NCBI GenBank assembly: GCA_025362535.1
Contig: JANYGE010000289.1
Location: 1-16,898 of the forward strand
Reading direction: 5' to 3'
Source of the DNA: Hyphomicrobiales bacterium
Lineage (GTDB): Bacteria; Pseudomonadota; Alphaproteobacteria; Rhizobiales; Aestuariivirgaceae
DNA length: 16,898 bases
Under the pieces are notes generated by a model, which was not told the origin of the DNA, searched no databases, and saw only the letters and a program-made list of their open reading frames with translations. A program made the position numbers and the translations under genes. Below are positions 7,436 through 14,878 of this stretch, in pieces (the first letter of the stretch is position 1; every line of letters starts with the position of its first letter).

Positions 7436-7487
7436 AAACAACTCTCCTACGACGCGCGGCGCAATCTATACTTGCGTCTATGGCAAT

Positions 7488-7505
7488 TCAATGGTGAGCC
7501 ATTGA
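7488..7505. repeat. Inverted repeat between response regulator and L,D-transpeptidase genes
   Basis: TCAATGG and CCATTGA are perfect 7-base arms around TGAG. The structure begins 25 bases after the response-regulator stop and about 50 bases before the transpeptidase start. No T-run follows on the minus strand, so it is either a weak attenuating hairpin or an operator for the transpeptidase gene. Confidence 0.4.
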
Positions 7506-7530
7506 TTGCACCAAAATATATTTCGGGGTG

Positions 7531-9024
7531 TTACCCGTTTGCCTCTTCTAAGCCCAAATCCCGCATCTTGCGATAAAGTGTGGAACGCCCGATGCCTAGT
7601 TTACGGGCAACTTCAGACATTTGGCCACGATAGCGGTGCATTGCAAGCTTGATCATGTCGGCTTCAACTTCTTCAAGCGTGCGGATATGCCCGCCATCTG
7701 TCACAATGGATACGCCAATGCCGTTGCCGTCACTCACTTGGCCAGCAGTGGTTCGTATTTGAACTTGGTTATTGCCATCGGGCCTGCGCAACGTGTGCGG
7801 GGCTGGAACGGGGGCGGGTGGAATTTTAACTTCGAATCCTTCAACCAAGGCCGCGATTTGCGGGAAGTCTTGAATGTCGAGCGTATCGGTTTCACACAAA
7901 ACAATAGCGCGGAAAATAGTGTTTTCAATTTGGCGCACATTGCCGGGCCAAGCATAGGCCTGCAGCATTTCCAGGGCATTCCGCGCAATGCCATGCACTC
8001 TGCGGCCTTCTTCAGCCGAGAGCTTGGTGATGAAGTGATTGACCAGAGCTGGAATATCTTCTTTGCGATCACGCAAAGGCGGCACCATGATCGGATAAAC
8101 ATTGAGGCGGTAATAAAGGTCTTCGCGGAATTTTCCGGCTTTGACCATTTCAATCATGTTCTTGTTGGTGGCCGAAAGCAGCCTGATATTGACCTTCACT
8201 GATTTGCGCGAGCCCACGGGATCAATCTCGCCTTCCTGAATGGCGCGCAGCAATTTAACTTGCATATCCAATGGAAGATCAGCCACTTCATCTAAAAATA
8301 AAGTGCCGCCATCAGCTTCCTGGAATTTACCGAGATGTTTGCTCGTTGCTCCAGTGAAGGAGCCTTTTTCATGACCAAACAAAATTGATTCGACGAGATT
8401 TTCAGGAATGGCTCCACAGTTCACAGCCACAAAGGGGCGGCCCACACGTTCGCTTTCGCCTTGAATGGCGCGCGCAATCATTTCTTTGCCGACGCCGGAT
8501 TCGCCTTCAATCAATATTGGAATGTTAGATTGCGCCCCACGGCGGCCAAGCCTTATGACATTGGCCATGGCGGGCGATGAGGCAACGAGATCACCAAAGG
8601 TAAGTGCGCCGGAAACTTTTTTGTTAAGGCGCTTTACTTCTTCGGTGAGGGCACTCACTTTCAGAAGGTTTTGAATGGAGACGCGCAAGCGTTCGGGCGA
8701 GACGGGCTTCACCACAAAATCATCAGCTCCGGCGCGCATGGCTTTTATGACTGTCTCAATCGAGCCTTGCGAAGTTTGCACGATGACTTTGAGATCACCT
8801 CGGATCGCCTGGAGTTTTTCCAAGAACTCCAAACCGCCCATGCCAGGCATCATCAGATCAAGAATTGCGAGCTCAACAGTGGCACCCGTCGGCGTGCCAA
8901 GAATTTCCAAAGCCTTCAAGCCGTTTTCAGCCGTGTGAACTTCAAAACCAAACCGTTTGACCATCTCTTCCAAGATGCGGCGTTGGGCTGGTTCGTCTTC
9001 AACTATCAGTACGCGGGACGTCAT
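7531..9024 (-). CDS. Sigma-54-dependent response regulator, NtrC family
   Basis: A 497-residue transcription activator with the three NtrC-family parts. The receiver domain (about 3-120) has E9/D10, phospho-acceptor D56 in AILDLMMPG, T84 and K106. The AAA+ domain (about 140-375) has Walker A GESGVGKE (174-181), Walker B GGTLFLDEV (239-247) and the arginine-rich FREDLYYRLNV. The C-terminal Fis-type helix-turn-helix (about 448-492) includes VARKLGIGRSTLYRKM. The sigma-54 contact loop reads GSFTGA (221-226), not the usual GAFTGA. The ATG at 9024 places the receiver domain at the N terminus, although its ribosome binding site is poor. A 44-residue extension to 9156 looks unrelated to the family. 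No histidine kinase gene is adjacent, so the regulator is an orphan here. The next two genes downstream act on peptidoglycan, but regulation of them is inference. Confidence 0.93.
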   Translation of the reverse strand: MTSRVLIVEDEPAQRRILEEMVKRFGFEVHTAENGLKALEILGTPTGATVELAILDLMMPGMGGLEFLEKLQAIRGDLKVIVQTSQGSIETVIKAMRAGADDFVVKPVSPERLRVSIQNLLKVSALTEEVKRLNKKVSGALTFGDLVASSPAMANVIRLGRRGAQSNIPILIEGESGVGKEMIARAIQGESERVGRPFVAVNCGAIPENLVESILFGHEKGSFTGATSKHLGKFQEADGGTLFLDEVADLPLDMQVKLLRAIQEGEIDPVGSRKSVKVNIRLLSATNKNMIEMVKAGKFREDLYYRLNVYPIMVPPLRDRKEDIPALVNHFITKLSAEEGRRVHGIARNALEMLQAYAWPGNVRQIENTIFRAIVLCETDTLDIQDFPQIAALVEGFEVKIPPAPVPAPHTLRRPDGNNQVQIRTTAGQVSDGNGIGVSIVTDGGHIRTLEEVEADMIKLAMHRYRGQMSEVARKLGIGRSTLYRKMRDLGLEEANG

Positions 9025-9130
9025 TCGCTTGGCTTCACTCACTTGACAGGTCTTGGGCCTGATTGGCCACTTGTTGGAGCCTTTTCTGGCGCAGAGTGGT
9101 AAAAGCCATGTTAACGACCTATCACATTTG

Positions 9131-9169
9131 GGCACAGGTATGCGTTTTGCCTGCATAATTTGATGTGCC
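9131..9169. repeat. Nested inverted repeats in the divergent control region
   Basis: GGCACA (9131-9136) pairs with TGTGCC (9164-9169). Inside it TATGC (9139-9143) pairs with GCATA (9153-9157). The two centres differ by two bases. The gap 9025-9233 separates the divergent response regulator and pepF genes and holds no gene, so this is a reasonable place for a regulator site. I see no confident promoter hexamers in the gap. Confidence 0.35.
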
Positions 9170-9233
9170 GTTTTGGTTGTTTTCCCCGTAAACCTAGGCC
9201 ATATGCTGGTTTTCGCAATTAAAGGATTTATTT

Positions 9234-11009
9234 ATGTCGCTTGCCCCAAAACTTGAAAATTTGCCAGAATGGAACCTTGCTGATCTGTATGCGGGGCCGG
9301 ATTCAGCTGAATTTAAAGCTGATCTTGCCACCAGTGTTGCCTCAGCGGAAAAGTTTGCTGACCAGTATAAAGGCAAATTGGCGGGCTTGGATGGTGCATC
9401 TCTTGCTCGCGCTCTGCAGGATTACGAAAAGCTTTCAGATTTAATCGGGCGCATCGGCTCTTATGCGCAGCTTTATTATGTGGGCAATACGACGGATTCG
9501 GCGCGCTCTAAATTTTATGGCGATGTGAGCTCGAAGATCACGGATGTTTCAAGTGGTTTATTGTTCTTTGAACTTGAAATGAATTTGATTGATGATGCGG
9601 CTTTGGAAAAAGCAATGCAGGTTCCAGCGCTGGCGCATTATCGGCCATGGATTGAAAATTTGCGCATGGAGCGGCCTTATCAACTTGATGCTAAGACCGA
9701 GCAGTTGTTTCTTGAAAAATCTCAAACGGGTTTTGGTGCCTTCAATCGGTTGTTTGATGAAACCATGGCGGGCTTGCGCTTTCATGTGAATGGTGAAGAG
9801 CTCACACTCGAGCCCACACTTAATTTGATGCAGCATACCGATGAAGCACAACGCAAGGCCGGCTCATTGGCGCTGGCAAAAACATTTGAGGAGAATGTGA
9901 AGCTGTTCACACTCATCACCAACACGCTGGCCAAAGATAAAGAAATTTCTGATCGTTGGCGTGGCTTTAAAGATATTGCTGAAGCGCGGCATCTCTCCAA
10001 CCGCGTGGAGCCTGCGGTGGTTGATGCTTTGGTGGCTGCGGTGCGTGAGGCCTATCCAAAACTTTCACATCGTTATTACAAGATGAAGGCAAAGTGGTTG
10101 GGTAAAGACAAGCTGATGCATTGGGACCGCAATGCGCCGCTGCCAGCCGAAGATACGCGCGAAGTGCAATGGAATGATGCCCGCGATTTGGTGCTAAAAG
10201 CTTATGGCGCGTTTTCACCCGAGATGGCGACAATCGCCAAAGATTTTTTTGATAAAAATTGGATTGATGCGCCAACCCGCGCAGGCAAAGCGCCGGGGGC
10301 TTTTGCCCATCCCACGGTGCCCTCAGCGCACCCCTATGTGTTGCTCAATTATCTTGGCAAGACCCGCGATGTGATGACGCTGGCGCATGAGCTTGGGCAT
10401 GGTGTGCATCAAGTGCTTGCCGCTAAGCAGGGTGCTCTGATGGCGTCAACACCATTGACCTTGGCGGAAACGGCTTCTGTGTTTGGTGAAATGTTAACCT
10501 TCCAGGCCTTGCTGCGTGAAACCAAAGACAAAGCCAGCCGCAAGATATTACTCGCTTCAAAAGCTGAAGATATGATCAACACAGTAGTGCGGCAGGTTGC
10601 GTTTTATACATTTGAACGCAAGGTGCATGCGGCACGGCGCGAAGGGGAACTGACGCCTGATCAGATCAACGCGTTGTGGATGGAGGTTCAGCATGAGAGC
10701 CTTGGCGATGCGATTGAGTTTGGCGAAGGCTATGAAACTTTCTGGACTTATATTCCACATTTCATCCATTCGCCGTTTTATGTTTACGCTTATGCCTTTG
10801 GCGATTGTTTGGTGAACTCGCTGTATGCGCGCTACCGTGAAAGCGAAACTGGTTTCCAAGAAAAATATTTCGATATGCTGAAAGCTGGCGGCACCAAGCA
10901 TCACTCGGAATTGCTGAAACCATTTGGCTTAGATGCCACTGATCCGCAGTTCTGGCAGAAGGGGCTCAGTGTGATTTCTGGATTGATTGATGAGTTGGAG
11001 ACGTTATAG
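9234..11009 (+). CDS. pepF: M3 family oligoendopeptidase (PepF type)
   Basis: A cytoplasmic zinc metallopeptidase that degrades short peptides. The 591-residue length fits the PepF/M3 oligoendopeptidase family. The N-terminal two thirds is helical, with the family's opening WNLADLY. The zinc site is MTLAHELGHGVHQ (H385, E386, H389), with the third ligand E412 in LAETASVFGE. Further family motifs are the FYTFE stretch and the C-terminal PFYVYAYAFG, which closes over the substrate. The ATG at 9234 has AAAGGA 7 nt upstream. It is transcribed away from the response regulator. The candidate promoter of the following toxin-antitoxin genes lies inside its last codons. Substrate range is not visible in the sequence. 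Confidence 0.95.
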   Translation: MSLAPKLENLPEWNLADLYAGPDSAEFKADLATSVASAEKFADQYKGKLAGLDGASLARALQDYEKLSDLIGRIGSYAQLYYVGNTTDSARSKFYGDVSSKITDVSSGLLFFELEMNLIDDAALEKAMQVPALAHYRPWIENLRMERPYQLDAKTEQLFLEKSQTGFGAFNRLFDETMAGLRFHVNGEELTLEPTLNLMQHTDEAQRKAGSLALAKTFEENVKLFTLITNTLAKDKEISDRWRGFKDIAEARHLSNRVEPAVVDALVAAVREAYPKLSHRYYKMKAKWLGKDKLMHWDRNAPLPAEDTREVQWNDARDLVLKAYGAFSPEMATIAKDFFDKNWIDAPTRAGKAPGAFAHPTVPSAHPYVLLNYLGKTRDVMTLAHELGHGVHQVLAAKQGALMASTPLTLAETASVFGEMLTFQALLRETKDKASRKILLASKAEDMINTVVRQVAFYTFERKVHAARREGELTPDQINALWMEVQHESLGDAIEFGEGYETFWTYIPHFIHSPFYVYAYAFGDCLVNSLYARYRESETGFQEKYFDMLKAGGTKHHSELLKPFGLDATDPQFWQKGLSVISGLIDELETL

Positions 11010-11021
11010 TTCCCAAGAACT
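10983..11021 (+). promoter_or_regulatory. Candidate promoter and operator of the parD-parE-GNAT unit
   Basis: TTGATT (10983-10988) and TATAGT (11005-11010) are 16 bases apart; the -10 overlaps the pepF stop codon. The expected start is near 11017. An inverted repeat AGTTC-CCAA-GAACT (11008-11021) covers the end of the -10 and the start site, where a ParD dimer could bind. GAGGAG just after it is the parD ribosome binding site. Each element is modest, but together they are consistent. Confidence 0.4.
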
Positions 11022-11033
11022 GAGGAGTTTGCG

Positions 11034-11300
11034 ATGGAAACGATCAGCGTTAAATTGCCAAAAAAACTGAAGGAATTTGCTGACAAGCAAGTTGCTGATG
11101 GGAAGTATAGTGATGTGAGTGATTATGTACGCGATATTTTGGAGAAAGACAAAAAGAGGCGCGCTGCGATTGCAGAAATTAATATTGCTTTGGAAGAAGG
11201 CGAGGCAAGTGGATTTGTACCTTATGTCCGTGAAGAGTTTGAGCAACGGTTTGAGGAAATAGCTAAGGCGCATCGCTTGAGCAAAAAAAATGCAGCTTGA
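11034..11300 (+). CDS. parD: ParD-family antitoxin
   Basis: The 88-residue product has an N-terminal ribbon-helix-helix DNA-binding domain, METISVKLPKKLKEFADKQV, followed by DGKYSDVSDYVRDIL, the ParD pattern. The acidic C-terminal part (about 50-88, with EEGEASG) would bind and neutralise the toxin. GAGGAG lies 7 nt upstream of the ATG. The gene starts 24 nt after pepF, has its own promoter candidate, and overlaps parE by 11 nt. The overlap contains a run of eight A. Autorepression through the ribbon-helix-helix domain is usual for the family. Confidence 0.9.
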   Translation: METISVKLPKKLKEFADKQVADGKYSDVSDYVRDILEKDKKRRAAIAEINIALEEGEASGFVPYVREEFEQRFEEIAKAHRLSKKNAA

Positions 11301-11577
11301 GGTTTCGGCGCGGGCAAAAAAAGATATTGATCTGATTTTTATCTACGGCGTCGAAAATTTTGGTGAAAAGCAGTCGCGTGAATACAAAAATGAATTGCTT
11401 GATCTGCTCGACTTAATTGCACTTCAGCCCAAGATGGGCATTGAGAGGCAGGGGTCCAAGAAGCCGCTTAGAACAATGTTTTTTCATAATCACATTGTAT
11501 TTTATCGGATTGGACGCGGGAAAGTTCGGATTTTTCGCATCCTTCACGGCAAACAAGATTGGCCGGATTACCTATGA
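11290..11577 (+). CDS. parE: ParE/RelE-superfamily toxin
   Basis: The 95-residue product has the compact RelE/ParE fold pattern. It begins LEVSARAKKDIDLIFIYGVE, has the central GSKKPLRTMFFHNHIVFYRI, and ends [17 protein letters not shown], the ParE-type HxxxDW ending. Partnered with a ParD antitoxin, ParE proteins usually poison DNA gyrase; RelE relatives cleave mRNA. The ParD partner and the ending favour ParE. The start overlaps parD by 11 nt and the stop overlaps the acetyltransferase start as ATGA, so translation of all three genes is probably coupled. Confidence 0.88.
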   Translation: MQLEVSARAKKDIDLIFIYGVENFGEKQSREYKNELLDLLDLIALQPKMGIERQGSKKPLRTMFFHNHIVFYRIGRGKVRIFRILHGKQDWPDYL

Positions 11578-12092
11578 TCTACCGTCGCCCCGCACCACAT
11601 GAAGCGGAAGCCATGGCCGCACTGCATGTGCAGTGTTGGCGCGAGGCTTATGTGGATTATTTGCCGCCGGAGCTGATGGCAACATTTACGGCCGCGAAAC
11701 GCTTGCCTTTGTGGCAGGCGGTGATCCCGAACACGCAAAAATTTGTAGTGGCTGCTTTTGATCAGGATGTTCCTGTTGGTTTTGTAATTTCGGGGGCATC
11801 AACAGAAAAGTATATTGAAGATCAAGACGGGAATTTGGATACGATCTATCTTGCGGCTTCGCATTACCGCAGAGGCATTGGGCGCGAATTGATTGGTCTG
11901 GCAGCTAAAGACTGGTTGCAGCGCGGCGGCAAGTCCATCACTGTCGGTGTTCTGGCCGAAAACATCCGTGCACGGAACTTCTATGAATCACTGGGCGCAA
12001 AACTGGTGAGACTTACGACCTATAATTGGGACGGGCATGAGTTGCCCGACGCCATTTATGTGTTTGAAAATCTGCCTGCGCTTATTCCATAA
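11574..12092 (+). CDS. GNAT family N-acetyltransferase
   Basis: The 172-residue product is a single-domain GNAT enzyme that would move an acetyl group from acetyl-CoA to an unknown amine. Visible marks are the N-terminal [20 protein letters not shown], the acetyl-CoA pyrophosphate loop in [11 protein letters not shown], and the C-terminal [20 protein letters not shown], typical of the fold. The ATG at 11574 overlaps the parE stop (ATGA), which fixes the start; a TTG at 11559 lies inside parE and is less likely. Its 3' end overlaps the convergent dehydrogenase gene by 11 nt. GNAT toxins exist, but this sequence reads like an ordinary metabolic GNAT, and the upstream ParD already has ParE as partner. 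The substrate cannot be inferred. Confidence 0.88.
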   Translation: MIYRRPAPHEAEAMAALHVQCWREAYVDYLPPELMATFTAAKRLPLWQAVIPNTQKFVVAAFDQDVPVGFVISGASTEKYIEDQDGNLDTIYLAASHYRRGIGRELIGLAAKDWLQRGGKSITVGVLAENIRARNFYESLGAKLVRLTTYNWDGHELPDAIYVFENLPALIP

Positions 12093-12864
12093 ACCAACCA
12101 TGGCTGACCACGAGGGATTGTCCGGTCAGCGCGTTTGATGGGAATGCGCCGAAGAGAAATGCGATTTCAGCGACGTCTTCAACCGTTGTGAATTCACCAT
12201 CGACTGTGCCGCCGAGCATAATCTTTTTCACAACTTCTTCTTCAGTGATGCCGAGCGCTTTGGCTTGTTCGGGGATTTGTTTTTCCACGAGTGGAGTTTT
12301 CACAAAGCCGGGGCAGATTACATTGCTGCGCACGCCATGTTTGCCGCCTTCTTTGGCGATTACTTTGTTGAGACCGATGAGGCCGTGCTTGGCGGTGACA
12401 TAAGCGGACTTCAAAGGTGAGGCCTCTTTGGAATGAACCGAGCCCATAAATATGATCGAGCCTGAACCTTTAGCATACATATGTGGCAGCACGGCTTTTG
12501 AGGTGAGAAATGCGCCGTCCAAGTGAATGGCCAGCATTTTTTTCCAATCAGCAAAAGGATATTCTTCGAGCGGGTGAACAATTTGAATGCCAGCGTTTGA
12601 GACCAGCACATCAACGCCGCCCCAGGCCGCCACAACAGCGGCGACACCAGCGTTCACTTGATCTTCATTGGTCACGTCCATCGCCACACCCATGGCGGCA
12701 CCCGGCGTGCCCGCATCAATTTCGGCGGCGGTCGCGTTGGCGGCATCAATGTTTAAATCAGCGATGGCAACTTTTGCGCCTTCGCGGGCATAGCGTTCAG
12801 CAATGGCTTTTCCGATGCCGGAGGCAGCCCCAGTGACGATGCAAATCTTATCTTTCATAATCAT
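12082..12864 (-). CDS. bdhA: 3-hydroxybutyrate dehydrogenase (SDR family)
   Basis: This cytoplasmic short-chain dehydrogenase interconverts (R)-3-hydroxybutyrate and acetoacetate with NAD(H). The 260-residue length is typical. It has the nucleotide motif TGAASGIG (11-18), acidic D36 for NAD preference, NAG (90-92), catalytic S142, Y155 and K159 (SAYVTAKHG), and the family-specific C-terminal [15 protein letters not shown]. The ATG at 12864 has AAGGA 7 nt upstream; an ATG two codons later is possible. It begins 10 nt after the acetoacetate decarboxylase stop and is the last gene of a three-gene operon. The decarboxylase partner, which shares its product acetoacetate, supports the specific call. 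The 3' end overlaps the opposing GNAT gene. Confidence 0.92.
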   Translation of the reverse strand: MIMKDKICIVTGAASGIGKAIAERYAREGAKVAIADLNIDAANATAAEIDAGTPGAAMGVAMDVTNEDQVNAGVAAVVAAWGGVDVLVSNAGIQIVHPLEEYPFADWKKMLAIHLDGAFLTSKAVLPHMYAKGSGSIIFMGSVHSKEASPLKSAYVTAKHGLIGLNKVIAKEGGKHGVRSNVICPGFVKTPLVEKQIPEQAKALGITEEEVVKKIMLGGTVDGEFTTVEDVAEIAFLFGAFPSNALTGQSLVVSHGWFME

Positions 12865-12874
12865 AATGCGTTCC

Positions 12875-13615
12875 TTAATCTTTCAAGTAATCGTGAACAA
12901 CTTCACCAAGACCCAAGGTGAGATCGGCTAGAATATGGGTGGCGGATAATACTTCGCGCACGGGCAATTCAGCAACCGGGGCCAGCGCATGGTCGAAAAG
13001 TTCGAGGCCAGCGGGGCCAGACCACGCGCCTTTCACCGTAATGTCGGTTAGATAATAGCGCACCAATTCGCAGATGCGTGGGGTGCAATCAACATGCGGG
13101 ATAATTTTCAAAAGGAAGCTTGGGGTTTCCATGCTGGCTTTGATTTTGGCGATATCTAAGGCTTGATGTTTATAACCCATGGTGCCATTGGCCACGCGGA
13201 TGGAGCCATAGTCTAAGGTTCCAACCAGCGTATCTTTTTCAGCCCGCAATTTGGGCGAAGCAAGTTTTTTTGGAAAGCCCCAAATCTCACGGCCCCCTGC
13301 AATCGGCGCATCATCATCCAAATACATCGAATGCACAAAGCCACCCGCAACACCTTCATAAGTGACGGGGATCACTTGGCCAGACTCGGTATAATTTCCA
13401 AAGCCGGTTGAATCTGGCATGCGGATGAATTCATACTTCACGATGGGATCAATGAACTGCAACGGTTCTGGAACCACAGCGCGCAGGGCATCGGGATCGG
13501 TGCGGTATGAGATAATCAGATATTCGCGGTTTAAAAAGCGGTAAGGCCCCCGCGGATAAGATGGCGAAGTGAGCGGCATGGCGAAGGCGGTTTTTTTGAC
13601 ATCAGACAAATTCAT
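12875..13615 (-). CDS. adc: Acetoacetate decarboxylase family protein
   Basis: The 246-residue product matches the acetoacetate decarboxylase family, which converts acetoacetate to acetone and CO2 through a Schiff base on lysine. The active-site segment [14 protein letters not shown] holds the adjacent lysines K116 and K117; in the family the first of the pair is the nucleophile and the second lowers its pKa. Other family stretches are [16 protein letters not shown] near the N terminus and [15 protein letters not shown] before the active site. The ATG at 13615 overlaps the end of the patatin-like gene by 14 nt, with GGAAG some distance upstream. Placement between a lipase-like gene and 3-hydroxybutyrate dehydrogenase supports a ketone-body role. 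Some family members are aldolase-dehydratases, but this neighbourhood favours a decarboxylase. Confidence 0.92.
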   Translation of the reverse strand: MNLSDVKKTAFAMPLTSPSYPRGPYRFLNREYLIISYRTDPDALRAVVPEPLQFIDPIVKYEFIRMPDSTGFGNYTESGQVIPVTYEGVAGGFVHSMYLDDDAPIAGGREIWGFPKKLASPKLRAEKDTLVGTLDYGSIRVANGTMGYKHQALDIAKIKASMETPSFLLKIIPHVDCTPRICELVRYYLTDITVKGAWSGPAGLELFDHALAPVAELPVREVLSATHILADLTLGLGEVVHDYLKD

Positions 13616-14714
13616 TTTTATTTTTTCTTCCGTGATCGAATGTCACCATGCCATTGGCTGGAATTTTACGCTTTTGCCAAGCTTGGCTTTCAACTGATTT
13701 TACCACATCAGTGCAGCCTGCTTGCCAATGCTCTTCCATGCTCAGGCGCGAGAATTCATAGTCTTTTGACTGCGTATCAGAATCGGTTGGCCGGTTAATG
13801 AGATGCATCACGGTGATGGAGCTGCTGCGCGCATTTTCCATCAGGATTTTGGCATCAGGATCATCAAGCAATTCTTTGGGTAATTTCTTCAAAAGATTTC
13901 GCGCTGCTTTGCGCAAATGCATTTCTGACTCGGCTGCCGTCGTGCTCATGCGGGTGCGGCTGGAAAAGCGAATTTCTTTTTCGCGCTCAGCGGCCTCCAG
14001 GATGGTTTTTGGAAGTAGACCACGGGCAGAGAAGAGATCCACTTGGTAGATGCAAAGGTTATCATGACGATCAGCCATTTCGATCACATGATAAAGTGGT
14101 GTGTTGGAAACAAGGCCGCCATCCCAATAATATTCGCCGTCAATCAAGACGGGTGGAAAGCCGGGTGGCAAAGCACCACTGGCCATAATATGTTCCACCC
14201 GCAGCTTTTCAGTTGCGGTATCGAAATATCTAAAATTGCCGCTGCGCACATTCACAGCGCCGATGCTCAAACGAATCTTGCCACTGTTGAGCAGGTCAAA
14301 ATCAACCAGTTCCAAGAGTGTATCGCGCAGGGGTGCGGTGTCATAGAAACTCAAAGCCCCGGCGCTGCCGGGCCAGGCCAGCAGTGGTGACCATAAGCGT
14401 GGTGTATAAAATCCGGGAATGCCAAACATGGCCGCAGTCATGCTGCTCATTTCATTAAACAGCGATCTGCCATGTTGGCCGGGCAGCAAAGAAGCCCCCT
14501 GTAAACCGGATGATAGCTTTTCCCAAAAAGCACGAAGTTTTGGCACGCGGTTTTCAGGCGTGTTTCCTGCTATTATGGCGGCGTTGATGGACCCAATCGA
14601 AATTCCGGCAATCCATTCCGGTTCTTGGCCGTGCTTCACCAAAGCCTCATAAGCACCGGCTTGATAGGCCCCCAAGGCGCCGCCGCCCTGAAGCACAAGA
14701 ACAGTCTTTTCCAT
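13602..14714 (-). CDS. Patatin-like phospholipase / lipid hydrolase
   Basis: A serine hydrolase of the patatin family with a Ser-Asp dyad, cytoplasmic or membrane-associated; no signal peptide is seen. Starting at 14714 (370 residues), the oxyanion loop [10 protein letters not shown] is at 9-18, the nucleophile S39 lies in GISIGS and the catalytic D198 in [10 protein letters not shown]. The C-terminal part (about 225-370) is helical and basic. In-frame ATGs at 14738, 14774 and 14798 could add up to 28 residues. I chose 14714 because a weak GAG lies 7 nt upstream and the longer starts would put an inverted repeat inside the coding sequence. The stop overlaps the decarboxylase start. Co-transcription with acetoacetate genes suggests it may release substrate from a lipid or PHB store; that is inference. 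Confidence 0.87.
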   Translation of the reverse strand: MEKTVLVLQGGGALGAYQAGAYEALVKHGQEPEWIAGISIGSINAAIIAGNTPENRVPKLRAFWEKLSSGLQGASLLPGQHGRSLFNEMSSMTAAMFGIPGFYTPRLWSPLLAWPGSAGALSFYDTAPLRDTLLELVDFDLLNSGKIRLSIGAVNVRSGNFRYFDTATEKLRVEHIMASGALPPGFPPVLIDGEYYWDGGLVSNTPLYHVIEMADRHDNLCIYQVDLFSARGLLPKTILEAAEREKEIRFSSRTRMSTTAAESEMHLRKAARNLLKKLPKELLDDPDAKILMENARSSSITVMHLINRPTDSDTQSKDYEFSRLSMEEHWQAGCTDVVKSVESQAWQKRKIPANGMVTFDHGRKNKNEFV

Positions 14715-14727
14715 TTTAGCACTCGGG

Positions 14728-14766
14728 TTCTGCTGCATTGCAATATTATGACGCATTGCAGCAGAA
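14728..14766. promoter_or_regulatory. TGC-rich inverted repeat, PhaR-like operator candidate
   Basis: TTCTGCTGCA (14728-14737) and TGCAGCAGAA (14757-14766) are perfect 10-base complements. Within them GCATTGCA occurs twice as a direct repeat (14735-14742 and 14753-14760). CTGCATTGCAA (14733-14743) and ACGCATTGCAG (14751-14761) resemble CTGC-N3/4-GCAG, the site reported for PhaR, the PHB-responsive repressor, in Paracoccus and Rhodobacter. The element lies just upstream of the patatin-like gene if that gene starts at 14714. Confidence 0.45.
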
Positions 14767-14804
14767 AAAGACATTAATTCTTTTTCAGGAGGCCTCATCC
14801 CCCC

Positions 14805-14840
14805 GCGACACTGGGTGCGACTTGCGGTGCGACAGGCGAT
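14805..14840. repeat. Three 12-bp direct repeats GCGACnnnnGRT-like
   Basis: GCGACACTGGGT, GCGACTTGCGGT and GCGACAGGCGAT follow each other without gaps from 14805. GCGAC recurs exactly every 12 bases (14805, 14817, 14829). They sit in the control region between the divergent patatin-like gene and the oxidase/pnt genes, 39 bases before the latter start. Regular phasing suggests a multi-site regulator target, but I cannot name the regulator. Confidence 0.55.
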
Positions 14841-14878
14841 TGTTTAGGAGATAAGAAGCTACAAAAGAGGATTCTTGA

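Noticed and set aside
7436..7441. TTG start of the L,D-transpeptidase at 7441
   Set aside because: AGGAG is only 2 nt from this TTG but 8 nt from the ATG at 7435, which also leaves a standard signal peptide.
7531..9156. Longer response regulator starting at 9156
   Set aside because: The extra 44 residues have no family resemblance, and the receiver domain begins right after the ATG at 9024.
11574..12092. GNAT gene as a TacT/AtaT-type toxin
   Set aside because: The RHH antitoxin upstream is ParD-like rather than DUF1778-like and already has ParE; the GNAT sequence reads like a general acetyltransferase.
14805..14840. RegA/ActR box in the oxidase/pnt promoter
   Set aside because: GCGAC fits the left half, but the right half of the expected box does not match in any of the three repeats.
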